Program-made: the position numbers and the translations under genes
The notes under the pieces: model-generated
What the model saw: only the letters and a program-made list of their open reading frames with translations
Database searches by the model: none
What the model was told of the DNA's origin: nothing
Shown here: one piece after another, positions 9,483 to 17,119 of the stretch
Position numbering within the stretch: position 1 is the first letter of the stretch
Layout: each line of letters begins with the position of its first letter
Source: Pseudomonas sp. MPC6
GTDB lineage: Bacteria > Pseudomonadota > Gammaproteobacteria > Pseudomonadales > Pseudomonadaceae
Direction of reading: 5' to 3'
Length of the DNA stretch: 64,000 bases
Assembly: GCF_006094435.1 (NCBI RefSeq)
Contig: NZ_CP034783.1
Coordinates: 3,685,001 to 3,749,000 of the forward strand

Positions 9483-10670
9483 TCAGGCCCGCCGAGCCTC
9501 CAGCAGATCCGCCGCACACAGCGCGATCCGCCGACAAGCATCCGCCAGCTTCAGCCGATCCACCACCAACCCGATCCGGATATGCCCCGCCGCACTCGGC
9601 CCGAACGCCTCCCCGGCCAGCACCGACACGCCGTATCCCTCCAGCAGCCGCTCGGCGAAGCCCTGGGCGCATAACCCGGTCTGGCGCACATCGACCATCA
9701 CGAACATCCCGCCATCGGGGCGGATCGGCCGCAGCCCCGGACACTCGCCCAGGCTCGCGCACACCAGGTCGCGACGCCGGCGATACTCGTCGCGCATCAA
9801 CGCCACCTCTGGCAAGTCCTTATCCAGCGCCAATTGCGCCGCGTTCTGAATGAAATCCGGAATGCCGAACAGCATGCACAGCGACAGGTGCTCCAGGTGA
9901 TCGGCCAGGCGTTTCGGCCCGATCACCCAACCCACTCGCCAGCCGCTCATGGCATGGGATTTGGACAGGCTGTTGATCGTCGCCGTGCGCTCGGCCATCC
10001 CCGGCAGGCTAGCCGGGCTAATGTGCTCGCCCTCGTACAACAGGTCGCTGTAGACCTCGTCGCTGATCAACCACAGGTCATGACGAACGCAGAGCGCTGC
10101 CAGTTTCTGCCAGATCGGCAGCGATAAACTGGCGCCAGAGGGATTGTTCGGGCTGTTGAGCAAAATCGCCCGGGTTTTAGCCGTAATCCGCGCTGCGACA
10201 TCCGCCGGGTCGACCCTGAAGCCATTCTCGGGACGCACCGCCACCGGCACCACGGTGGCCCCGATGGCACCAAACACGCCTTCATAGGTGACGTACATCG
10301 GTTCGGCGACGATCACTTCATCGCCCGGATCAAGCAGGCACTGCGCCACCGAATATACCGCGCACTGGGCGCCGGGCAACACGATCACATGATCGGCCTC
10401 CACCGCCTGACCACTGCGCTGGCGATGACGACGGGCGATGCTGTCACGCAAGCCTCGACTGCCGCGCACCTGGGAATAATGGGTATCGCCGGCCAACAGG
10501 CTGTCGATGGCCGCATGAACGATGGGTAAAGGTGTATCGAAGTCCGGATCGCCGACTGACAACAGCAGTACATCGACGCCCTGTTCGCGCAATTCCAGCG
10601 CGCGGTTATGAATGTGCCAGGCCGCGGCGCCTTCACCGGCGATGCGTTGGGTCAAGCCTGAATAGCGCAT
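9483..10670 (-). CDS. aruH: PLP-dependent aminotransferase, AruH-like (arginine:pyruvate transaminase)
   Basis: 395 residues from ATG 10670, which has GGAG six bases upstream; the TTG at 10703 is less likely. It is a fold-type I aminotransferase with NSPNNPSGA, ISDEVYSDL and the PLP lysine in INSLSKSHAMSGWRVGW. The sequence resembles P. aeruginosa AruH closely along its length as I remember it (start MRYS..TQRIAG.GAAAW, LSVGDPDFDTP, AGEAFGPSAAGHIR). AruH converts arginine plus pyruvate to 2-ketoarginine plus alanine. The neighbouring aruI and two-component genes of the known cluster are absent here, so substrate specificity is an inference. Confidence 0.75.
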   Translation of the reverse strand: MRYSGLTQRIAGEGAAAWHIHNRALELREQGVDVLLLSVGDPDFDTPLPIVHAAIDSLLAGDTHYSQVRGSRGLRDSIARRHRQRSGQAVEADHVIVLPGAQCAVYSVAQCLLDPGDEVIVAEPMYVTYEGVFGAIGATVVPVAVRPENGFRVDPADVAARITAKTRAILLNSPNNPSGASLSLPIWQKLAALCVRHDLWLISDEVYSDLLYEGEHISPASLPGMAERTATINSLSKSHAMSGWRVGWVIGPKRLADHLEHLSLCMLFGIPDFIQNAAQLALDKDLPEVALMRDEYRRRRDLVCASLGECPGLRPIRPDGGMFVMVDVRQTGLCAQGFAERLLEGYGVSVLAGEAFGPSAAGHIRIGLVVDRLKLADACRRIALCAADLLEARRA

Positions 10671-11156
10671 GTAGTTCTCCAGTCGCGCGAAATCCTGATT
10701 CAACCCTATATCAAATCACCAAACGCGCCACCCTGGCAGCTAATTCGCCAGCGCAGCCAGCAGTTGAGCGAGTACCCAGGATTTTTATCCTTGGCTGGGG
10801 GATGGCCGAACCGGTCTTTTTCCAGCGGCATCGCTTGCACTGTGCCTCCTGCTGCCCTCGTTCAAAAAGCCCCGCAAATCAAGAAGTTGATTTCCAAAGC
10901 TGCGGGCGATGGAATGAAAGGAAAATTCCTACATGCGGAATAGCATCGGCTGACAGCTCTTTCCTCAAAGCCTCTTTAAAGTCCGCACCTGTAATTTGTG
11001 ACAGGTTCCAAGACGCGCCAATCGCGCTATAACGAAACCGTGCCTACAGCCCCGCCACCGAGGTCTGAAGGACGGCCGCGCGAACCATGCCTTTTATGAA
11101 ATAGGAAGATTCTGCCGCGCCCACGCCGTCAATGATGATGAATGGGAGATTCAATT
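10671..11156. other. Intergenic region between aruH and luxR-type gene
   Basis: No convincing gene is visible in these ~490 bases. Their main content is the lux-box promoter listed at 10987-11033; the rest includes the divergent aruH upstream region and a ribosome site (GGAG at 11145) for the gene at 11157. Confidence 0.6.
10987..11033 (+). promoter_or_regulatory. Perfect lux box with -10 hexamer
   Basis: ACCTGTAATTTGTGACAGGT (10987-11006) is a perfect inverted repeat with 6-bp arms and 8-bp spacer. Its arms are the same as those of the classical Vibrio fischeri lux box. TATAAC follows at 11028-11033, so the box would be centred near -42 of a start around 11040, the class II position used by LuxR-type activators. 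It reads toward the HTH-only LuxR gene at 11157. Confidence 0.75.
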
Positions 11157-11441
11157 ATGTACCGTTCCACTACCGACTCAGTCCGGTCATCACCTGCCCG
11201 GGCAAGCTTCCAGCCACCGGAGTGCAACCAACCCCAGGCCATCAAGCTCACCGCCAGGGAAAAGGAAGTCTTGCAATGGAGCGCCATTGGAAAATCGTCC
11301 TGGGAAATCGCCCAGATAATCGACTGCACCGAGGCCGGTGTGAATTACCACTTTTGTAACATCCGCCGAAAATTCGGCGTGAGATCGCGCTGGATCGCCA
11401 TGGTCATGGCGCTGGAACAAGGCTTGATCCAATCGTCTTGA
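11157..11441 (+). CDS. HTH-only LuxR-type regulator
   Basis: 94 residues from ATG 11157 (GGAG eight bases upstream; ATG 11142 is an alternative). Residues from about 36 form a LuxR-type DNA-binding domain: [20 protein letters not shown], then [14 protein letters not shown] and ALEQGLI. The pattern (EVLxW, GKSxxEI, NxxRKxGVxxR) is that of acyl-homoserine-lactone LuxR proteins rather than NarL-type regulators. No autoinducer-binding domain is present; the first ~35 residues are polar and look disordered. Its promoter carries a perfect lux box. No luxI-like gene is in the window. It may be a constitutive or dominant modulator of a quorum-sensing regulon (inference). Confidence 0.82.
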   Translation: MYRSTTDSVRSSPARASFQPPECNQPQAIKLTAREKEVLQWSAIGKSSWEIAQIIDCTEAGVNYHFCNIRRKFGVRSRWIAMVMALEQGLIQSS

Positions 11442-11491
11442 ACCAGCCCCTCTGCAGCGGTCAGCGTTACATGCCCCTGTAGAGACAATTC

Positions 11492-12217
11492 ATGAATATG
11501 GAACACGCCACACGGTTGACCCCGCTGCGCGAAACAGCCTGTGACGATATGCCGGTATCGCACAGGCAACAGCCGGACAAAACACTGCGCATCATCCTCG
11601 CCGACGACCACCCCGTGGTACTGCTGGGGGTTGAAATGGCCCTCGGCAACACATTTTCCATTGTCGCCCGAGCCCACGACGCCGATGAGTTGATCGCTCA
11701 TCTGCATTGCACGCCCTGCGATCTGTTGATCAGCGATTACTCGATGCCCTACGGGCGCTTGCCGGATGGTTTGGCATTAACGGGTTACCTGAAACGCCAT
11801 TTCGGACAGATACCCTTGATTGTGATGACCATGCTGCGCAACCCTTCCCTGCTGCAGGCGTTGCTTAATTCAGGGGTTCGCGGTCTGTTCGACAAACGCA
11901 GCCCCTTGAGCGAGTTGAAGCAGGCGGTATACACGGTGGCAAGAGGGCGTCGATATCTGTGCCCTGCCTTCAGTAGAATCCTCGATGCCCAGGCGTTGCC
12001 CTCGTCAGGCATCGCCGAGCCTTTGGTCAGCCTTTCCCAGCGCGAGCTGGAAGTGGTGCGGTTGTTCGTGCAGGGGCTGTCCGGACGACAGATTGCCGCG
12101 CAACTGAACCGCAGCGAGAAAACCATCAGCCGACAAAAACGTACCGCCATGGACAAGTTGGGACTTGGCCATGACGGTGGGTTGGTGGAGTTTGCGCGGG
12201 TGAGCGGGTTGAGATAA
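11492..12217 (+). CDS. NarL/RcsB-type response regulator
   Basis: 241 residues. Receiver domain: acidic pair in IILADDHPV, phospho-acceptor Asp in LLISDYSMPYG, and the conserved lysine in LFDKRSPL. C-terminal LuxR-type helix-turn-helix: LSQRELEVVRLFVQGLSGRQ, then EKTISRQKRTAMDKLGL. It follows the HTH-only LuxR gene by 50 bp on the same strand and is convergent with the RHS1 operon. No sensor kinase is nearby. It resembles RcsB/BvgA-like regulators that often control fimbriae or surface factors; the target is not known. Confidence 0.88.
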   Translation: MNMEHATRLTPLRETACDDMPVSHRQQPDKTLRIILADDHPVVLLGVEMALGNTFSIVARAHDADELIAHLHCTPCDLLISDYSMPYGRLPDGLALTGYLKRHFGQIPLIVMTMLRNPSLLQALLNSGVRGLFDKRSPLSELKQAVYTVARGRRYLCPAFSRILDAQALPSSGIAEPLVSLSQRELEVVRLFVQGLSGRQIAAQLNRSEKTISRQKRTAMDKLGLGHDGGLVEFARVSGLR

Positions 12218-12320
12218 TGAAAGCCCCAATAAGGAGTACCGAAGTCAGCGCGAAGCGCACCGCACTACACCACGGGGATACTTCAAAATGATTGGGTCTA
12301 CGAATTTTTCATCGTCTTCG

Positions 12321-13154
12321 TCACCGGTCCCCTTCAAATCTAGGGTTAGGTCTACGCACATCAAGCACGGTCCGTTTCGGTGCGCGATGAATCCGCGTAC
12401 CTGATGGATCAATACCTCCTCGACTTAGGTAGTCGTACCGCTTGACATGCCCCAGGTTATCAAATTCCTTTTGTGTGAGCGGCTTAGGCGTTTTTGCCGC
12501 TCCAGGCAGCTTTGGAGCCGTTTTAGGCACCGCTGCCGGTGGTACCTCAGGATGCACATCCGGCGCAAAACTCACTGAGCGCGGTTCACGTGGTGCAGAA
12601 GAACCTACGCCTCCACCGTGTCCAACGGAGATCCCGGATGGTGCTGCAGCCGTGTACTTCACTGTCTGATTTCCCCCGGTCATCGTGTAACCGGCAAGAA
12701 CATCATCGACTTTCGTGACAATACGAGATGCGCCTTCCATACCAGCACCACCAGACCCTATTGCTCCGCCAGCGTTGCGCCCCAAGTCGACAACAGTGTC
12801 CCCTACCCTCGAAACACCCCTGGCAAGTTGGTTGAACGGAACCATATGCCCCGTCTTATCCGTATGTTGAATCGGATCCCCCATTACATACATATACGCA
12901 TTCAACCCCCCCGCCCCAAACGGACTCCAGCTATCCGGACTGTTAAACCTCATCAACAACGGACTAAACGCCCGATACCCATTCCCCAGTAAATAACCGC
13001 CGGTGTGCGCCTCCCGCAATTCACCGTTGTACCCCAGATGAGTACTTGCCGGGTGTTCGCCACTGCGATGACCGTAGGCCGAATAAGCGAAGTCATTGTC
13101 CGTGCCGGACCCTGCTTCACGCAGCACGCTGTTCTTGTCATCGCCGGCCAGCAT
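12321..13154 (-). CDS. RHS1 C-terminal fragment: core end plus variable tip
   Basis: 277 residues. Residues 1-104 continue the RHS core (YLLGNGYRAFSPLLMRFNSP, GAGGLNAYMYVMGDP, then TDKTGHM, a variant of the usual DPTGH core end). Residues 105-277 are an unrecognised tip with a Gly-rich part, a Pro-rich linker (PEVPPAAVPKTAPKLPGAAK) and a basic end with RRPNPRFEGDR. It overlaps the preceding RHS1 frame as TGATG, and it can be joined to it by a -1 shift. Only 103 bp separate it from the next gene, so there is no immunity gene behind it. The tip could be a toxin; nothing identifies its activity. Confidence 0.75.
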   Translation of the reverse strand: MLAGDDKNSVLREAGSGTDNDFAYSAYGHRSGEHPASTHLGYNGELREAHTGGYLLGNGYRAFSPLLMRFNSPDSWSPFGAGGLNAYMYVMGDPIQHTDKTGHMVPFNQLARGVSRVGDTVVDLGRNAGGAIGSGGAGMEGASRIVTKVDDVLAGYTMTGGNQTVKYTAAAPSGISVGHGGGVGSSAPREPRSVSFAPDVHPEVPPAAVPKTAPKLPGAAKTPKPLTQKEFDNLGHVKRYDYLSRGGIDPSGTRIHRAPKRTVLDVRRPNPRFEGDR

Positions 13155-13179
13155 CAGGACTTTGGGCCAGCACCTTCCT
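13152..13179 (-). other. Putative recoding or reinitiation site in RHS1
   Basis: Reading the minus strand, an AGGAAGG Shine-Dalgarno-like motif (13173-13179) is followed six bases later by CCCAAAG (13160-13166), which fits the X-XXY-YYZ slippery pattern in the zero frame. The zero frame stops at TGA 13154-13156. The -1 frame is open and enters the tip ORF, whose ATG overlaps the stop as TGATG. Programmed -1 shifting, coupled reinitiation or a plain frameshift mutation would all fit. Confidence 0.5.
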
Positions 13180-16100
13180 GATGCTCGGCGAGCACCCTGC
13201 CGTCGGCTTGCATGAATGTGCTGCTGTTGGAGCCCTGCTGCAGTGTGTGAATCTCACCGTCCCGGTAAAAACGGCGCTGTTGATCGGTACCGCTGCTCTG
13301 GCTGGCAAGCACATCCAGAGGGTCGTAGGTGTAACCACTCGGCGTTTCACCAGGCAGCCCGCTGACACTGATCAAACGGCCCAGGTCGTCATACCCGAGT
13401 GTGCGCCCTGCTTCATCGCTCACCATATCGCCGTCGTCGTTGTAAACCAGCTTGATTTCCTTGGGTAGGTAATCCTCATGATCATTGAGCACAGTACTCA
13501 ACTGCGTGGGATCCAGCGGGTTGTCATAGGAATATTCGGCAAAGTTGGTGCCATCAGGAGAAGTGGTTTGCACCTGTATCAGGTTATCCAGTTCGTCGAA
13601 GATGAAAATCTGCATATCGATAGGTTTGTTGTAAGGGTCCAGAGGTTGTTGCGTGCCCGTGCAGATGTACAATTGAAGACGCCCGCGAGCGTCGTAGTCA
13701 TAGGTTTCGTCGCGCAAGACTGTCTCGCCTTCGGTCAAGGCGCGGTGGATCAATTGATCGACGACGTTGTAAGCCTGGCTCAGTTGTTGCGTTCTACCCT
13801 CGCCAAAATCGAACTCGCGTAATATTTCGCGCCCCTGATCGTCGTACGTCAACTTGATCTTCAGGCTCAGTGGGCCGTCCGTGGTTTCGATACGCTCGGT
13901 CTGGCCTTGGGCGTTGTAGGCGAACGTGGCAGCGGTAGTGCCCAATGTCGTGCCCATCAACTGGCCGCTGGATTTTTTGTAGTCATAGACTTGATCCTGT
14001 TCAAGTACGTCAACGTACTTCAACAGTCGGGCTTGCCTGCTGTAGTGATATTCCATCGTGGCTGGCTCGTGGCCTGGCTGTTCCCGGGTTTCGCTCCTTA
14101 TCTCCCCGGTGGAGTAGTACGTGCGAGAAAGTTTCAACCCGCTTTCTTCACTCCAGTCCAGGCGGGCGTTTTGCAGATCGTAGTTGTAGGTTGCAGCAAT
14201 GCCCGCCGCACTGCCTGCGATACTGGCGGTGCTACGTTTAGTCGGCTCCTCACCCAAGGCCGGCACATATTCGTAGTCGACTTCCACGAGCGATGGGCGC
14301 TTGACTTTACAGGGTTGAGTCTCGCCCGGTTTGAAACCATAGACAGTGACACGGCCCCCGGTGATCGATTTGATCATACGATCGAGACCGTCGAACGCTT
14401 GCTGGCCCAACTCTTTCGCGTTGACGCCTATCCAGATGGGCAGGTCCTCGCTGCTATGAGGTGCATAACGACGTTCAACCACGGCCCCATCTGGCAAGGT
14501 GCTCTCGACCATGCGGTCAAAAACGTCATACACATAGGCTGTCTTGTAGCCCAGGGCATCGAACTCATGGGCCGTACGCCCCAGGCCATCATAGTGATAG
14601 CGGTGCTCGCTGTACGGCTCGGCTAGCGGGTCGCTCGGTTCGTCGCCTTGTTTGTAACGCTTGACGTTGTCGGGCTTGTCAAACAGGTTGTTGTGGGTGA
14701 CGGTCTTGCCCATGCCCTCGATCCAGGTCGTGGTGGTCTGTGTGATCGGGTCGCTGACCTCGTGCTCCTCGACCCCGTCCGGACGCACCACGCTGCGCTG
14801 CTCGCCCCAGTCGTCATAACGGTACTGGCTGCGCAGTTGCAGATCGTCCTCTTCGTCGGCGCTGCGCCAGTCCAGCTCGATGTCCTCCACCCGTTGGCCC
14901 AGGGCGTCATAGGTGGCGTAATAGGTGTCGCGAAACGCCTGCGCCAGGGCGCCGGTACGGTGGTCGGGGTCCTGGCGCTGTTCCTTGATCACCCGGTTCA
15001 AGCCATCGAACAGGGTTAGGGTTCGCACGCCCTTGACGTCGGTGGCCTCCTGGCAGGCCTGTTGGCCATCAGCGTTGGTCAGGACGTAGCGGTAAGTGCG
15101 CGACGCCACGTAGTCGGTGTCCGGGGCCACGGTTTCGCAGGTGACCCGCAGCAACGCGTCATAGGTGTAGCGAATTTCCACGTCGCTGTCGTCGCGGGTG
15201 AGCAAGGGTTCGCCGTGCAGCAGCGAGTGTTCCAGGGTCACTGTCTTTTTCGTGTCCGTGCCGTCGACTCCGTGGTCGAAACCCTTCAGGATTTCGGTGG
15301 TTTGCAGCACGGTTTCGCCGGCAAAGGCACTGGGCAGCTTTCGGTAGGCGTAGTCGGTGGTGGTGGTCCGGCCGTTGAGGGTGATGGCCTGCTGTTCGCG
15401 CCGGCCATGCTGCAAGGGGTCGCGCGGTTGGTTGAAGGTGAGGTAGGCGCTGTGTTGCAACGCGTGCTCCTGGTCGCCCTCGACCTGCAACAGGGTCTCT
15501 TCGGTCAGCACCAGCCAGGCGTCCTCGGCAGTGCCCTGGACGGGAGGCATCAGGTCGTAGCGGTTGCGCGTGCGCAGCACCGGGGCACCCTTTTCCCGAT
15601 CGGAGGCAGGGGTCACGGTTTGCTCGTGCAGGTGGCGGACAAAACCGTGCGGGTCAGGCGGGCACTCCCCGGGGATGCCTGCGGCCGGGAAGTAGCTGTA
15701 GCGCTCCTTGACGCCATTGGCCTGGGTCTGTTCCGTCAGGTTGCCGTGGGTGTCGTAGGCCGTGAGCACGTTCTCGGGGCGCCACGTCCCCCCTTCGAGG
15801 CCCCAGCGGCTTTCGACACGTCTGGGCAGTTGGCACTGCGGAGCCTGGTTGCTGAACGGCTCCTCGAGTTTGTCATCGGCGTAATAGGTGGTGAGGACCT
15901 GATGAATGTTTTGGCCCTGGGTGGTTTTTTCTTCGCTGATCAGGTGAAAGCGGTTGAAGGTGCGCTCGATGCGGCGCACCGGCACCTCGTCGGCATAGTG
16001 GGTTTCGGTGGTGCCGTACTGATAGCGCCCGGCGGCTTTGTAGAGGTTGTCCAGCCCATTGTCATCCCAGCCGATCGGGGCGTTGTTACCCAGGAAGTTG

Positions 16101-17023
16101 TTGCTGCTGCCGGGCAGTTCGCTGTTGTCATAGGCGTAATGCACCTCGAGCATCGGCTGCTTGAAACCGGGGCGAATCTGGTGTTTCCAGACCCTGGGCA
16201 GGGGGGCGCGCGCATTGCCCGGAAAACTGTGGCCGACGCCGGCGTATACAATGGTTTCATGGCCGCCTACCGGGGTCTTGACCTCGGTGATGCACAGCAG
16301 GCCATTGACCTTCTGGTAGGTGAACCGCCAGGACGCGTCTGCGGTGGGCAGGACCACTTCATACACCTCATTGCCCGAGCCGCTGTTGCGCAGTTTCATC
16401 TCAAACCGCGCCAGGCCCCCGCCCGGCGTCCCGTCAGGGCGCAACAGGATTTCCACGGCGCTGGTGGGCAGGTTGATCTCCAGCAGGGTGCTGCCCTGGG
16501 CATCGGTCACCGTGTGCAGCCGGCTGATGCCGTTGTTGAACGGCAAGTACCGCAGGCTGACCTCGTGGCCTTCGACGCTGTAAATGCTTTGCGGCAGGAA
16601 GAGGTCGCCTTCGCGCCCCAGTATTTCAACGACCCCGGATTTGTGCACGATCCGATAGCGGTTCGGCGTATCTCGATGGAAGTGGAAGCTCTCGATTTTC
16701 TGCTCGGCCATGAGCAGGCGGGTGGGATCGGTGCTGCTGGAACCGGTGACTTTGAAGGTTTCCCCGGAGGACAGGGCGATCACCTGTTTATCGGCGTCGT
16801 ATTGCGACAATCGCAGTTCCCAGCCCACGCCAAACCCGCTGTCGCGGGTATTGTACGGGTTGAAACTCAGACTGGCGGGCACGACCGGGCCGCTGAGGTC
16901 ATTGGCTTTGATTTCCGGCAAGGCGAGGTTGACGGTGTACTGGCCGGTGCGGGGGTCGACACCGGACTGCACGAAACTGAGGAAGTTGAAGGCGTTGGAG
17001 TGGACCGCGGTCTTGGCGCTCAT
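13154..17023 (-). CDS. RHS/YD-repeat protein RHS1 (core part)
   Basis: 1,289 residues. It has a start MSAKTAVHSNAFNF, an N-terminal sandwich-like region (ALPEIKANDLSGPVVPASLS), then many YD repeats (YDALGQRVED, YHYDGLGRTAHEFDALGYK) ending at EGAGPKS. RHS proteins form hollow shells that enclose a C-terminal toxic tip, and are delivered through T6SS, Tc complexes or other routes. This frame ends before the core is complete, at the site described at 13152-13179. The first 833 codons are the same as those of RHS2. It is the last gene of a leftward operon with the three genes at 17120-24323. Confidence 0.9.
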   Translation of the reverse strand: MSAKTAVHSNAFNFLSFVQSGVDPRTGQYTVNLALPEIKANDLSGPVVPASLSFNPYNTRDSGFGVGWELRLSQYDADKQVIALSSGETFKVTGSSSTDPTRLLMAEQKIESFHFHRDTPNRYRIVHKSGVVEILGREGDLFLPQSIYSVEGHEVSLRYLPFNNGISRLHTVTDAQGSTLLEINLPTSAVEILLRPDGTPGGGLARFEMKLRNSGSGNEVYEVVLPTADASWRFTYQKVNGLLCITEVKTPVGGHETIVYAGVGHSFPGNARAPLPRVWKHQIRPGFKQPMLEVHYAYDNSELPGSSNNFLGNNAPIGWDDNGLDNLYKAAGRYQYGTTETHYADEVPVRRIERTFNRFHLISEEKTTQGQNIHQVLTTYYADDKLEEPFSNQAPQCQLPRRVESRWGLEGGTWRPENVLTAYDTHGNLTEQTQANGVKERYSYFPAAGIPGECPPDPHGFVRHLHEQTVTPASDREKGAPVLRTRNRYDLMPPVQGTAEDAWLVLTEETLLQVEGDQEHALQHSAYLTFNQPRDPLQHGRREQQAITLNGRTTTTDYAYRKLPSAFAGETVLQTTEILKGFDHGVDGTDTKKTVTLEHSLLHGEPLLTRDDSDVEIRYTYDALLRVTCETVAPDTDYVASRTYRYVLTNADGQQACQEATDVKGVRTLTLFDGLNRVIKEQRQDPDHRTGALAQAFRDTYYATYDALGQRVEDIELDWRSADEEDDLQLRSQYRYDDWGEQRSVVRPDGVEEHEVSDPITQTTTTWIEGMGKTVTHNNLFDKPDNVKRYKQGDEPSDPLAEPYSEHRYHYDGLGRTAHEFDALGYKTAYVYDVFDRMVESTLPDGAVVERRYAPHSSEDLPIWIGVNAKELGQQAFDGLDRMIKSITGGRVTVYGFKPGETQPCKVKRPSLVEVDYEYVPALGEEPTKRSTASIAGSAAGIAATYNYDLQNARLDWSEESGLKLSRTYYSTGEIRSETREQPGHEPATMEYHYSRQARLLKYVDVLEQDQVYDYKKSSGQLMGTTLGTTAATFAYNAQGQTERIETTDGPLSLKIKLTYDDQGREILREFDFGEGRTQQLSQAYNVVDQLIHRALTEGETVLRDETYDYDARGRLQLYICTGTQQPLDPYNKPIDMQIFIFDELDNLIQVQTTSPDGTNFAEYSYDNPLDPTQLSTVLNDHEDYLPKEIKLVYNDDGDMVSDEAGRTLGYDDLGRLISVSGLPGETPSGYTYDPLDVLASQSSGTDQQRRFYRDGEIHTLQQGSNSSTFMQADGRVLAEHQEGAGPKS
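14525..17023 (-). repeat. Left arm of 2,499-bp inverted repeat (5' part of RHS1)
   Basis: This segment matches 25770-28268 in reverse orientation with equal length. Translations in the coding frame and in long antisense frames agree, so the DNA is apparently identical. Similarity stops right at the ATG on one side and at GTATGAC on the other. Confidence 0.92.
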
Positions 17024-17119
17024 GAGGTGTACCTCAACTGGACAACAATAGTTGTTGAAAAATGGCAGTCAGGAAAGTGCGCCGCAATAAAATTGCCACG
17101 CACCCTGTTAATGCGTTAA

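Noticed and set aside
12218..12320. Immunity gene behind the RHS1 tip
   Set aside because: Only 103 bp and no open frame of useful length with a ribosome site.
15062..17119. A 685-codon open frame on the plus strand opposite RHS1, and its twin at 25764-27731
   Set aside because: It lies antisense to the RHS genes, has no domain-like pattern and exists because GC-rich coding DNA leaves the opposite frame open. It was useful only to confirm DNA-level identity of the two repeat arms.
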